A DNA stretch of 64,000 nt from Topomyia yanbarensis (lineage: Eukaryota > Arthropoda > Insecta > Diptera > Culicidae): NCBI RefSeq assembly GCF_030247195.1, contig NC_080671.1, positions 203,526,897 through 203,590,896 on the forward strand, in the 5' to 3' direction. A program made the translations under genes and the position numbers. Of this stretch, positions 39,302 to 51,855 are shown in pieces (positions within the stretch are counted from its first letter, which is position 1; every line of letters starts with the position of its first letter). Below the pieces are notes generated by a model. That model saw only the letters and a program-made list of their open reading frames with translations. It searched no databases and was not told the DNA's origin.

Positions 39302-42300
39302 CAAGTCTTATATAGCAATCGACTCGGCTCGACGATTTGGGACAATGTCTGTGTGTGTGCGTGTGTGTATGTGACGGACAAATTCTCATTCGTGTTTCTC
39401 AGCAATGACTGAACCGATCTTATCCAAACCAAATTTAAATGAAACAACTATCAGCCAGACAGAACGCTATGAATTTGTTTTGGATTCTGATGTTTGGTTT
39501 CCAAGATATGAATGTTTGAATGTGTAAAAATGGCGCTTTTCACAGTTTCTTTCAAATTATTCAAATTAAATGGCAACATAGATTAACACTTTATATATTT
39601 TTAAATAGCTTATACGAATACATTTCAAACGAGCTATAGATTGTTGAAATAGGACTATTATTAAAAGAGATATTTAATATTTAACATTTAAGAGTGAAAG
39701 ATTTTTATAATTTCCCATTGCCAGAAATATGAAATAAACATGTAATCTATTATTAATTTTAGGTCAATGTTATCTTCGGAGAATTTAATGGAGGCAATAT
39801 GCCCTTTCTTTTGGTATTGTGCATTTACTGATTAATCCCCCTACGAAATGAATAACTAGAAGCAACGGCGTAGCTAAGAGGAGGCTTTGAGGTTTAACAC
39901 CATAGCGCCCCCCCCCCCCCCCCCCCATTTTAAAAAAAAATATTGGATTGAAGTTAAAAAATTATTGATGCTGACTGATTTAATTCAATACTACAATAAG
40001 AACTATCTGATCCGTACATTTATAACCTGTTGTTGTAAACATCATGAGAACTTTTGAAAAATTGTCGGAATGGGATCCTGATATGTAACTGATCTATTGG
40101 TCTTGATTTCACAGTTGTCTAATAACATCAATATCAAATACCTGCCTGAAAAAATTTCAAATAGAAAATTCCAGAGTTCAGAAATCAATCATAATCTTCA
40201 GATTTCGTTTCATATTGAACTCGCTTTTGAAGAGATGTATTGTAATAAGGGTCTTTATTTAATAGGAAGCGAAGTTGGAATTGACTTAATGTCTATGAAA
40301 GGGACGATCCATAAATGACGTAGCATTTTTTGAGTGATTTTTAACACCTCCCTCCCCTATCGTAGCATTTCGTCACAAACCTCTAAATACCCCCTGGTAA
40401 TTACGTAGCTTGACCCCTTCTCCCCTTGTCCACGAAAAATATAAAAAATAATAAAAAACGATGTTAGTTCTTCCCCTTTAACCTTTGCGTCCCCGTGATA
40501 ATTTTCACTTATCAATTTAGGTGCTCAATTCGCTCTTGTTTTAACAATTGTCAACGGATTTCAATCAAACCACTTGCAAACGATCGGGAATTCATTCAAG
40601 TTTCTTAGGCTGTATATGTTGGCCAGGTCAGAAAACCGGTTCCGGATTTATACGGAAATTCCGTGTGGTCTGTCCGAGGGTCATTTTAGTTATTTTCTTC
40701 AACTTTTCAACGTCTAGCTATAAATCTGGTATTATTATGGCCCGTACATGATCAAAACTTGTATACAAACCCTTTGAAGTCATTTTGGGATGGTATTGGC
40801 CACATCCTGGCGTCCTGGAACCGGTTCCGGGGGACCCAGTAAATCCAAAATGCGCTATCTTTACCAAAAGGCATATCAAATATTACAAGATTTCATGAAA
40901 AATACACAACGATGCAAATTGCATGCTCATAGACTATTCCTGGACCCTTTCGAAAGCATCCGAGACATCCAAGAACCGATTCCGAGAGATTTCCTGGAAC
41001 GGAATTCCGGAAACAGCTAGCCTTATCTATGAAAAAATTGAGAAAAAACATACCTGTCATGCGGCACATCAAATTATATCACCGTGATGATGTATGAACA
41101 ATGTAATCTTGTTTTAGGTCATCTAGACATACGGGGACACTTTACGACCGCATCCGGATGTTCCGGAATCCGGTTCTTCGGACCAAACATTTTTGGCGAA
41201 TATGCCTGTCATGCGGCACATCAAATTACACCAGTTTGATGATCTATGAACATTGCGATCACGTTGTTTGTCATCCGGCCACAAGGGGACACTTTACGAC
41301 CGGTTCCGGATGTTCCGGAATCCGGTTCTTCGGACCAAACATTTTTGGCGAATATGCCTGTCATGCGGCACATCAAATTACACCAGTTTGATGATCTATG
41401 AACATTGCGATCACGTTGTTTGTCATCCGGCCACAAGGGGACACTTTACTACCGGTTCCGGATGTTCCGGAATCCGGTTCTTCGGACCAAACATTTTTGG
41501 CAAATATGCCTGTCATGCGGCACATCAAATTACATCAGTTTGATGATGTATGCACTTAGCGATAACGTTGTATGTCATCCGGCCACAAGGGGACACCTTT
41601 CGACCGGTTTCGGATGTTCCGGAATCCGGTTCTTCGGACCAAACATTTTTGGCGAATATGCCTGTCATGCGGCACATCAAATTACACCACTTTGATGATC
41701 TATGAACATTGCGATCACGTTGTTTGTCATCCGGCCACAAGGGGAAACTTTACGACCGGTTCCGAATGTTCCGGAATCCGGTTCCTCGGACCAAACATTT
41801 TTGGTGAATATGCCTGTCATGCGGCTCATCAAATTACATCAGTTTGATGATGTATGCACTTAGCGATAACGTTGTATGTCATCTGGCCACAAGGGGACAC
41901 TTTACGACAGGTTCCGAATGTTCCGGAATCCGGTTCTTCGGACCATACATTTTTGGTGAATACGCCTGTCATGCGGCACATCAAATTACATCAGTTTGAT
42001 GATTTATGAACATTGCGATCACGTTGTATGTCATCTGGCCACAAGGCTGCGACATTTTATAACCGGTTCCGGTTATTCCGTGGTCCGGTTCTTTGGACCA
42101 AATATTTTTGGTGAATATACCTGTCATGCGGCACATCAAATTACATCAGTTTGATGATGTATGCACTTAGCGATAACGTTGTATGTCATCTGGCCACAAG
42201 GGGCACTTTACGACAGGTTCCGAATGTTCCGGAATCCGGTTCTTCGGACCATACATTTTTGGTGAATATGCCTGTCATGCGGCACATCAAATTACATCAG

Positions 42301-43041
42301 TTTGATGATTTATGAACATTGCGATCACGTTGTATGTCATCTGGCCACAAGGCTGCGACATTTTATGACCGGTTCCGGTTATTCCGTGGTCCGGTTCTTT
42401 GGACCAAATATTTTTGGTGAATATACCTGTCATGCGGCACATCAAATTACATCAGTTTGATGATGTATGCACTTAGCGATAACGTTGTATGTCATCTGGC
42501 CACAAGGGGACACTTTACGACAGGTTCCGAATGTTCCGGAATCCGGTTCTTCGGACCATACATTTTTGGTGAATACGCCTGTCATGCGGCACATCAAATT
42601 ACATCAGTTTGATGATTTATGCACATTGCGATCACGTTGTATGTCATCTGGCCACAAGGCTGCGACATTTTATGACCGGTTCCGGTTATTCCGTGGTCCG
42701 GTTCTTTGGACCAAATATTTTTGGTGAATATACCTGTCATGCGGCACATCAAATTACATCAGCTTGGTGATCTATGAGAAATACAATCACGATTTAGCTC
42801 ATCTGGGCACACGAGTATACATTTCGACCGGTTCCGGTTATTTCAGAATCTGGTTCAGCGGATAAAACATTTTTGGTGAATATGTTGGACATGAGGTGCA
42901 TCAAAAAACATCAGCTTGATATGCAGAACATTAGTTTGGTTTTATTATTTCAAAAACACACTGATTTTTCTTGTAGTTAGTTACGAAAATTGGTGAACTG
43001 ATGACTTAAAAAAAGTTTCTCACTAGTGCTACTGGTTGTAA
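39302..43041 (+). repeat. 3.7-kb tandem duplication, copy 2
   Basis: It starts directly after copy 1 at a CAAGT shared by both breakpoints (35591-35595, 39302-39306, 43042-43046). The offset is 3711 at the start, 3718 after the poly-C run and 3740 after the satellite array, so most length difference lies in simple or tandem DNA. Confidence 0.9.
41033..42930 (+). repeat. 152-bp satellite array 2 (about 12 units)
   Basis: The duplicate of array 1, but the first units differ in order and variant content from array 1, which suggests unequal exchange or conversion after the 3.7-kb duplication. The same A/B alternation is seen from about 41.9 to 42.8 kb. Confidence 0.95.
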
Positions 43042-43164
43042 CAAGTGATCACATTGAATGCATGTTATGTACTGTATCGTGCTTCTTGCAAACAGGTGTA
43101 TTGCAGTTACAACAGACGATTTATGTTTTGATGTCTTTTTTCTGGCTTAAATCCCTCATCTCTT

Positions 43165-43915
43165 TTTTGGTCTGAAGAACCGAATTCCGGAACATCCGGA
43201 ACCGGTCGAAAAATGTCCCCTTGTGGCCGGATGACAAACAACGTGATCGCAATGTTCATAGATCATCAAACTGATGTAATTTGATGTGCCGCATGACAGG
43301 CATATTCACCAAAAATGTTTGGTCCGAGGAACCGAATTCCGGAACATCCGGAACCGGTCGAAAAGTATCCCCTTGTGGCCGGATGACATACAACGTGATC
43401 GCAATGTTCATAGATCATCAAACTGGTGTAATTTGATGTACCGCATGACAGGCATATTCACCAAAAATGTTCGGTCCGAGGAACCGGATTCTGGAACATC
43501 CGGAACCGGTTGTAAAGTGTCCCCTTGTGGCCGGATGACAAACAACGTGATCGCAATGTTCATAGATCATCAAACTGATGTAATTTGATGTGCCGCATGA
43601 CAGGCATATTCACCAAAAATGTTTGGTCCGAGGAACCGAATTCCGGAACATCCGGAACCGGTCGAAAAGTGTCCCCTTGTGGCCGGATGACATACAACGT
43701 GATAGCAAAGTGCATACATCATCAAACTGATGTAATTTCATTTGCCGCATGACACGCATATTTACCAAAAAATGTTTGTTCCGAAGAACCGGATTCCGGA
43801 ATATCCGGATGCGGTCCTAAAGTATCGCTGTATGTCTAGATGACCTAAAACAAGATTACATTGTTCATACATCATCACGGTGACATAATTTGATGAGCCG
43901 CATGACAGGTATGTT
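43165..43915 (-). repeat. 152-bp satellite array 3, inverted (about 5 units)
   Basis: The mirror orientation of arrays 1 and 2: CCGGAACATCCGGAACCGGT, CCCCTTGTGGCCGGATGACA, TGATGTGCCGCATGACAGGC at 152-bp spacing. It passes into the arm-specific block at about 43.9 kb. Confidence 0.95.
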
Positions 43916-44109
43916 TTTTTTTCAATTTTTTCATAGATAAGGCTTGCTGTTTCCGGAAATCCGTTCCAGGAAATCTCTCGGAATCGGTTCTTGGATGTCC
44001 CAGATGCTTTTGAAAGGGTCCAGGAATAGTCTATGAGCATGCAATTTGCATCGTTGTGTATTTTTCATGCAAATTTGTAATATTTGATATGCCTATTGAT
44101 AAAGATAGC

Positions 44110-44960
44110 GCATTTCGAACCGGTCGTAAAGTGTCCCCTTGTGGCCGGATGACAAACAACGTGATCGCAATGTTCATAGATCATCAAACTGGTGTAATTT
44201 GATGTGCCGCATGACAGGCATATTCGCCAAAAATGTTTGGTCCGAAGAACCGGATTCCGGAACATCCGAAACCGGTCGAAAGGTGTCCCCTTGTGGCCGG
44301 ATGGCATACAACGTTATCGCTAAGTGCATACATCATCAAACTGATGTAATTTGATGTGCCGCATGACAGGCATATTCGCCAAAAATGTTTGGTCCGAAGA
44401 ACCGGATTCCGGAACATCCGGAACCGGTCGAAAAATGTCCCCTTGTGGCCGGATGACAAACAACGTGATCGCAATGTTCATAGATCATCAAACTGATGTA
44501 ATTTGATGTGCCGCATGACAGGCATATTCGCCAAAAATGTTTGGTCCGAAGAACCGGATTCTGGAACATCCGGAACCTGTCGTAAAGTGTCCCCTTGTGG
44601 CCGGATGACAAACAACGTGATCGCAATGTTCATAGATCATCAAACTGGTGTAATTTGATGTGCCGCATGACAGGCATATTCGCCAAAAATGTTTGGTCCG
44701 AAGAACCGGATTCCGGAACATCCGGAACCGGTCGTAAAGTGTCCCCTTGTGGCCGGATGACAAACAACGTGATCGCAATGTTCATAGATCATCAAACTAG
44801 TGTAATTTGATGTGCCGCATGACGTCCAAAGAACCGGATTCCGGAACATCCGGAACCGGTCGTAAAGTATCCCTGTATGTCTAGATGACCTAAAAGAAGA
44901 TTACACTGTTCATACATCATCACGGTGACATAATTTGATGAGCCGCATGACAGGTATGTT
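44110..44960 (-). repeat. 152-bp satellite array 4, inverted (about 5 units)
   Basis: A second inverted array in the right arm. A truncated unit joins CCGCATGACG directly to TCCAAAGAACCGG near 44820. It is followed again by the arm-specific block that also ends array 3. Confidence 0.95.
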
Positions 44961-45639
44961 TTTTTTCAATTTTTTCATAGATAAGGCTTGCTGTTTCCGG
45001 AAATCCGTTCCAGGAAATCTCTCGGAATCGGTTCTTGGATGTCCCAGATGCTTTCTAAAGGGTCCAGGAATAGTCTATGAGCATGCAATTTGCATCGTTG
45101 TGTATTTTTCATGAAAATTTGTAATATTTGATATGCCTATTGATAAAGATAGCGCATTTCGGATTTACTAGGACCCCCGGAACCGGTTCCAGCATGCCAG
45201 GATGTGGTCATTACCATCCCAAAATGACTTCAAAGGGTTTGTATATAAGTTTTGATCATGTACGGGCTATAATAATACCAGATTTAAAGCTAGATGTTGA
45301 AAAGTTAAAGAACATTGCTAAAATAACCCTCGGACAGACCCCACGGAATTTCCGTATAAGTCCGGAACTGGTTATCTGACCTGACCAACATATACAGTCT
45401 AAGAAACTTGAATGAATTCCCGATCGTTTGCAAGTGGTTTGATTGAAATCCGTTGACAATTGTTAAAACTAGAGCGAATTGAGCACCTAAATTGATGAGT
45501 GAAAAGTATCACGGGGACGCAAAGGTTAAAAAGCTACGTAGCAAGACATGATCCCCTACCCCCTTGTCGTCACACATCATCACAAAATACAATACTCCTC
45601 CCTCCCCCATATAATGCTACGTCACTTATGGATGATCCC

Positions 45640-46351
45640 AAACATAGAACTGCTCACCAAAAAATTGCATAACTTTCAACATTTGTTAAAAAGGTTTTTT
45701 TTACTTTGGGAATGCGTCGAGTTGAGATGAAAACGTAATATGATTAATAGCGAGGATAACACATTCCGAATGAAGAGAGAAATTTATGAAAAATGGCATT
45801 TTCTATTCGACTCTAGCTAATTGATTTTGATGAGCATTTGATATTTGTTGTATGACCAATTATATGAATAGGTAAAATAAATGTTAGAAAACAGTAATTT
45901 AAGGTCAAGATAGCATCATTTTGAAACCACCAATTTCGGAAGTTTGGTATCTCCGATGAGTTTTACAAACGTTAAACAGCATATAATTTGATAAAATAAT
46001 TTAGACGTTATATCTTCCAAGAAGTATTTATGGAGAATTTACTCAGGTTAATATTTATTCATGTCTACAATGAAGTTTTTTTAAATGATAGCCTTAATAA
46101 ATTCGCTACAGACACGAACTCTACTATTTTTTTGAAAAATTACTACTCTGCTACTAAAATTACAACTCTGTTACTATTTTTTTGAAAAATTAATTCTGTA
46201 TAATTTTAAAACTTCAAAAATTACGGTTTCGGAATCATGCCGCTTGGATAGTAAGTTCAATTTTCACCAAACCGAATTTCTGGCTACGCCGCTGACTTCA
46301 AGTAAGTAGAAACAAAGTCGTTCTACATTCGTTCACAAGAAACTTCTTCGA
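45640..46351. other. Unassigned AT-rich flank between the foldback and Ty3 elements
   Basis: No gene. A short direct repeat, TACTATTTTTTTGAAAAATT, occurs at about 46121 and 46165. GGCTACGCCGCTGAC near 46290 resembles the inverse of GCGTAGCTA strings at 34.97 and 36.16 kb, which may be ends of another small repeat. Confidence 0.4.
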
Positions 46352-46355
46352 ATAC

Positions 46356-46591
46356 TGTAACACCATGGCTTGAACCCTGGAGTAAACGGTCCGTCGAACG
46401 AAAACAATGTTGAGGTAAAGCGAGCTCTTTTGGGAAGGAAAAGGCAGTTAGCAAGAAGCGAACGACCACGATAGTCAGGTTCACTTATTATATCATTAAA
46501 AATATTATTAATTATGTTGAAATAATTAAAATTAAAATGAATTGTGCTAAACCAAAATATTGAACATTATTATCAGTGATTGAACATCACA
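46356..46591 (+). repeat. 5' LTR of the Ty3/gypsy element (236 bp)
   Basis: It begins TGTAACACCATGG and ends GAACATCACA, and matches 54485-54720 (3' LTR) almost throughout, with a few substitutions. The flanking ATAC at 46352-46355 is repeated after the 3' LTR at 54721-54724, a 4-bp target duplication. This shows that the 3' LTR in the right palindrome arm is the original partner. Confidence 0.92.
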
Positions 46592-46594
46592 GCG

Positions 46595-46612
46595 TGGGGG
46601 CTCAACCGGGAT
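46595..46612 (+). promoter_or_regulatory. Primer binding site, tRNA-Pro-like
   Basis: TGGGGGCTCAACCGGGAT lies 3 nt after the LTR. It matches the complement of a typical tRNA-Pro 3' end (TGGGGGCTCGTCCGGGAT from general knowledge) at 16 of 18 positions. Confidence 0.65.
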
Positions 46613-46901
46613 TGATACAATCTCCCAATGCCAAAAAAAAGAACTAATAACCTCTTTTCCAAATGGGCGGCAAAGTTGCGCGTCCGTGATGACCGAACAA
46701 TTGTGTTCTCCTAAAGTGGAAAAAAAATATATTAAAAACTATTTATGGACAATTGATATTGATAAGGACATTAAATGGTGAAATACTGCTTATTTGCTAA
46801 GCTATAGAAAACAAACAAAAACCCTAGTTATTCATTGGAAATAAATTTATTACAAGGCATGCGAAAGCCTTGAACAGAATTATAACATTTACACGCCGAC
46901 G

Positions 46902-49644
46902 GATGAGCGATCACAGCCGCAGTGAGGAAGGATTCTTCAATTGCAACTCGGAGTCGCAAGTATTCATCGGAAGCCAAATCCTTTCGTCAACGGTCATGGA
47001 TCAACCAAGAATGCCGTTACTTGTGCCGCGAATCCCTATTCCGAATGTCGTTGGCTACCCACCAACCAGGGTACAAAAATATCAGCCACCCTCAGGGCAG
47101 CAACAAGCAGAGCTCGTACAAGTGCAGTCAGACCAGGTGAATTTTGTTCCACCAGCAACGGACGAACGCGCGGTTTGTGAAAATATGCATCACGAGAACG
47201 TTTTCCCTGAAACAAATCCAACTGCAGAAAATTTTCAACAAAGTAGTGTCGAGCAGACCCTATCTAATTTGATGGGTGCCCTTGATGCTCTGAATAACAA
47301 GTTAAGTTCGATGGAACGTACGCAGCTAGCCCAACAGCACCAATTACAGCGTATGCAACAGAATATGGTGCCGCCAATTCCAGTACCACCAATGCCGGTA
47401 CCGCCACCAACAACAGTACCATGATCAAATGGACTCGAACAGTGGAACGATTTGAGCATTTTCCAACAACCCAATGCTTGGCAGTGTAATGCAGTCCCAC
47501 CAATGTCGAACGTAAATCAAGGAGCACAATTGACCGGCGGCCCTACCGGACAAAACGTCTATAGAAATCCTGGGATAAGCTCAGTGCCTATTAATACTAG
47601 AGCACAAAACGTAGGATTTACCATGTCTAGAAGCTTCGAAGTACCGAAACCTTCCTTCAAAGGTTATCTAGAACAGAGTCATCCCGTTGAATTTCTCCAG
47701 GATGTGGATCGTTACGCAGACTCGGTAAGATTGGATCAAAACTGCAAACTATCATTTGTCTTATCCTATCTCGAAGGCGAAGCTAAGACGTGGGCAAGGG
47801 GTTTCGGTTATCTGCTGGTGAACTACGACCAGTTTCGCTTCCATTTTCTCCAGCAATTTTGGGGTCAACGAGCTCAGAGACTAGTGCGAGAAGAACTTAT
47901 GTACGGGACTTATACGGTGAAAACTCCTTCGAGAATGGCAGAATACTTTTTGGCTTTGATTGCTAAAACTCGCCACCTGGACACAGCACCATCAGAGTTA
48001 GAGTTGGTGCTGCAATTAACACAACATTTCCCTCGTAGCGCCGCTGCACGACTAAGTAACTGTTCGGACATACAATCTGCCTATACTTTACTACAAACAG
48101 AGGATCATCACAACAACACCTTCAACCGCAATGTATGGAGATCCCGAACAGACGTAAATCAACAGAATCACGTGCCGAACGCCAATACTAACAATCGTCC
48201 ATGGAAAGGTCAGCAGAATTACAACAACAACAATGAAGGACAATTAAATCGCAATGTACGAGCTGCGGTAGCCGAAATAGATGATGATGGGGGTGCAGAA
48301 GTTCACTCTATTGCGTATATATTTGTTGGGTCGGATGAACTACTTGCCGAAGATGAAGTGAGTGGTCAGCCCAAATATGAAAAATCTCCACTGATCGAAG
48401 CGCGGATCGATAGTTTAGTTAAGCTAGCCTTGCTGGATAGCGGTAGCGAGTTGAGTTGCATTGACAAGACTCTTTATTGCGAGTTGAAGTCAAGGGGTGT
48501 TCCATTGGGAGAGTTTCCTGTACAGAACACTACCATCCAAGGTGCATACGGGAAAAAGAAAAAATCCATCTCGAATCAAGTATTTGTTCCAGTGTATATC
48601 CGAGGCGAGATTGTCGATATATGTTTGGCTGTGGTGGAAGAGCTTTGCAGTTCATTGATATTTGGCATGGACACGCTACACTATTTAAAGGCGCAGATGG
48701 ATTTTCAACGGAGAGAAGTGTGGCTGACCATGAACGGTAAAGAGGTTGTACTGCCGTTTTGTGTGGAAGATGACACCAAAAATCGTGGATCGGCACAAAT
48801 GTGTCGAATTGAAGTAGGAGAAGATAAAATAGTGAATATTAAAGACCCCATAGACGGTTCGCCTCTACATGGAGATTTCGTGCGAAGTGAAGAAGAGCAG
48901 GCTAGACTTGATTTGCTCTTAAACGAGTTTTCGGACATTTTCTCGGACGTACCCGGCAGGACAACAGAATATGAACACGAAATAATAGTAACGAACGATA
49001 CCGGATTCACTCAGAAACAATATCCGATCCCATACCGTTATGTCAGCAACATTCGTGATCAAATTAATAAAATGGAAAAATGGGGAATAATCTCCCGTGA
49101 GTCGACAGCGTATATCAATCCATTAGTGGCCACCATGAAAAAGTCTGGGGAAATTCGTGTTTGCTTGGATGCTCGTCGTTTGAACGCGGTTATGGAAAAG
49201 GACAACGAGAAGCCTCCGGAAGTGCAACAACTAGTACAGAAGTTCCACGGATCTTGCATATTCTCCTTAATAGATCTCACTAGCTACTACTGGCAGATAC
49301 CAATTAAACCTAGCCATCGGAAATTTACCGGTTTTCTTTTTGAAACCAGATCTTATGTATTCAACGTTCTTCCATTTGGATTATGCACGGCTGTCGCAAG
49401 TTTCTCACGAGCAATGGATATAATTTTAGGTCCGGAGGTTCTGGATTTCATCGAGAAATATTTGGATGACCTTCTCGTAAGATCCAGGTCCTTTGATGAG
49501 TATCTAGAGCATCTTCGGGTATTGTTCACACGCCTTAGGAATGCCGGTCTGACAATCAGTTCAGCGAAAAGTGAATTCTGCAAAACAAGACTCAAGTTTT
49601 TGGGACACATAATTGGACAAAATGGAGTTGTTACTATGTTTTAA
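46902..49644 (+). pseudogene. Ty3/gypsy gag-pol: Gag, protease, RT (truncated)
   Basis: A single frame from ATG 46902 carries gag and pol, broken by TGA at 47422-47424. Gag: a Pro/Gln-rich N-terminus with a coiled segment (LDALNNKLSSMERTQ), then a retrotransposon Gag domain (PSFKGYLEQSHPVEFLQ, LSYLEGEAKTWARGF), with an Asn-rich tail and no CCHC knuckle. Protease: LLDSGSELSCI (DSG active site) near 48432-48465. RT: SLIDLTSYYWQIPI, VLPFGLCTAVASFSRA and catalytic YLDD near 49465-49480. The frame runs into unrelated DNA at LKFLGHIIGQNGVVT, near 49635, so the rest of the RT thumb and all RNase H are gone; integrase reappears at 53.3 kb. Gag and pol share one frame, with no frameshift site. Confidence 0.88.
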
Positions 49645-50183
49645 TTGCCGCAAGGTTCTACTGTATCGATTTTGTTGGCTATTTTCGGCAAATTTGAGAT
49701 TAAGAGAAACGAAAGCAATGAAATTGAAAGACGGATAGGTATTCTAGAGCGAATCAGTTATAAACTTAGAACGGAAAACTAGAACTAGGCAGGCTCATAT
49801 GGGCATGATCGAAGGAAATGTGAAGAATTTTTTGCCTTCTGCAGAGTAGGAGTTGGGCGTTTCACCCAAGTCTACCGCATGGTCTATGGTAGAACATAAC
49901 TCATCATCATGTTTTACCGCCGACGCCGGCAAAAAATTCTTCACAAATCCTCGCCTAGAACGACCATGCGATCATTCTTCTCCCTTTCTGCTAGCATCAA
50001 GCCGTGACGTATGCATTCAATCGACACCAAGCTATCGGTGTCGCACCGATCCTATTGTGATTGAACTACTTATTTATTTTTTCGTTCCGCACACACGGAT
50101 GGCTGATAGCAATTAATGACACAGCTCAGCTAGCAGAAATCGAATTTTTATCTACTTTTTTACCAACTAGTTTATATGTTATT
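49636..50183. repeat. 548-bp tandem unit, copy 1, replacing the RNase H region
   Basis: The unit starts ATGTTTTAATTGCCGCAAGG. It contains a perfect 18-bp inverted repeat, TGTGAAGAATTTTTTGCC (49819-49836) and its inverse (49928-49945), and a small ATCGGTG/CACCGAT hairpin near 50033. It is non-coding. I cannot assign its source; it is neither pol sequence nor LTR. Confidence 0.75.
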
Positions 50184-50540
50184 ATGTTTTAATTGCCGCA
50201 AGGTTCTACTGTATCGATTTTGTTGGCTATTTTCGGCAAATTTGAGACTAAAAGAAACGAAAGCAATGAAATTGAAAGACGGATAGGTATTCTAGAGCGA
50301 ATCAGTTATAAACTTAGAACGGAAAACTAGAACTAGGCAGACTCATATGGGCATGATCGAAAGGAAATGTGAAGAATTTTTTGCCTTCTGCAGAGTAGGA
50401 GTTGGGCGTTTCACCCAAGTCTACCGCATGGTCTATGGTAGAACATAACTCATCATCATGTTTTACCGCCGACGCCGGCAAAAAATTCTTCACAAATCCT
50501 CGCCTAGAACGACCATGCGATCATTCTTCTCCCTTTCTGA
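50184..50540. repeat. 548-bp tandem unit, copy 2 (truncated)
   Basis: It repeats copy 1 from ATGTTTTAATTGCC to CTCCCTTTCTG with a few substitutions and one extra A, including the 18-bp inverted repeat. It stops about 10 bp before the left end of the large palindrome, so the palindrome junction truncates it. Confidence 0.8.
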
Positions 50541-51855
50541 GAAGAAAAAAACGTTGAGATTTGATGTAATCTCGAAAATTTTGACGGAGATTGACTTTGG
50601 CACATTTTTGCCTTTCTCATATAGAAAGGTTATGCAATCGCTCTAAAAATCGTCAACCTAATCCTAATATTTTTTTGGTTTGTATTGGCTTAGGTAGGAG
50701 TATGCAGTAAGGGGTTGCTACTTCAAAATTATAACTAGTTTAAAATTTCTTAACGGGTCTTCCTCCTTGATCCTCCGATGGTTTCAAGCATTGTTTCAGT
50801 GTCGACACATAGTATCTCAAAATCGTGGCTGTACTTTGTGCAAATCGTACTGAATATGTAATATACATTTCCACCATTGTACTGAACATAACCAGCTATG
50901 GAATCGTAGTTTGGGCAAACGAGAAAGGCACAATTGCACCACTAGGTGGATTAAAACAGGTTTTTGGTAACACATACTACATGGGATAGTGGCAGGACTC
51001 AGAAAATCGCTCAAATCAGCATAGGACAACATCAGTGCTAGAAATATCAAATCAAATCAATAGGAAAGCGAAAAAATGGCCCATAAAACAGACATACAAA
51101 CGAATTATTGCTAATGCTCTGTTAATAAAATATTTAAATTCCTCAATCAATGCATTGTGGTGGGAAAACTGAATTTTCCTAAAGGGGTTGTATATTGTGC
51201 TGAGCCAAAAAAATCGAAAGTTTTTTTGAATCGATTTGAAGTTTTTACTCTCAATAGCGTTTACTCAAATTTCCAACGAGAAAATTTCAGAATTTTCTCT
51301 ATCTGCAACATTTAAAGCCTTAAGTATACCAATTAATTGGTATACGAATTGGAATAGGTTCGCCAAATTTTGGAAGAAATCGATAAAATAACCTCTTGAA
51401 AACTACCTAAAAATTGTTGTAGTTCGATGCAATAAAAAAAAACAAAAATGGAATGTACCAATTAATGAGGGACGCAGTGAATGATACATACAGTAAAGAC
51501 CCATTTTTATCGGTCTTATGGTGTATTTTAGGCTGACAAAATGGGGACATTGACTAAATCGGGCAATTTTCCTTTTCTTTATAATAAACTGAAGCTGCTT
51601 CCCGTTCCTTGATGTAGTCTGATAACTATTTCTGATTATTTAATATAAATTTCTCTTAAAGGGGATTTCTAGCGCAAAATTTAAAAAAATGAGCTTCTTA
51701 TTTTTGAATATTTGCATCTTCATGATAAGGAAAATATGCTCAAGAAAGGATTTACTCGAATTCAGTCGTGTTCGTCTGCTAGAACCCATCAAACATATGT
51801 TCATATGTGGCTCATAAAATCGGGATTTCAACGTATTATAATAGATATTCAGTAT

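Larger units (their letters stand above)
36583..45639. mobile_element. Foldback (FB-like) element with satellite-filled arms
   Basis: The left terminus GGGACGATCCATAAATGACG (36583; repeated at 40301) and the inverted right terminus GGGATCATCCATAAGTGACG (ending 45639), extended by TAGCATT on both sides, match at 24 of 27 positions. Inside each arm come an AT-rich, T/C-run block, a block with TGATCATGTACGGGC, then tandem 152-bp satellite units in mirrored orientation. The loop is about 43047-43165. Left-arm material appears twice because of the 3.7-kb duplication, and the right arm repeats part of its non-satellite block (43.8-44.1 and 44.9-45.1 kb). No transposase is seen. The family is unnamed to me; the architecture recalls Drosophila FB elements. 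Confidence 0.7.

Noticed and set aside
37550..44849. Families of 70-120 aa frames with HFWRICLSCGTSNYTSLMIYEH-like repeats
   Set aside because: They are frames across the 152-bp satellite. 152 is not a multiple of three, the same pattern occurs on both strands, and no start or stop is conserved.
37315..44960. CRISPR-like array
   Set aside because: The repeat is a continuous 152-bp satellite with no unique spacers, and the context is eukaryotic.
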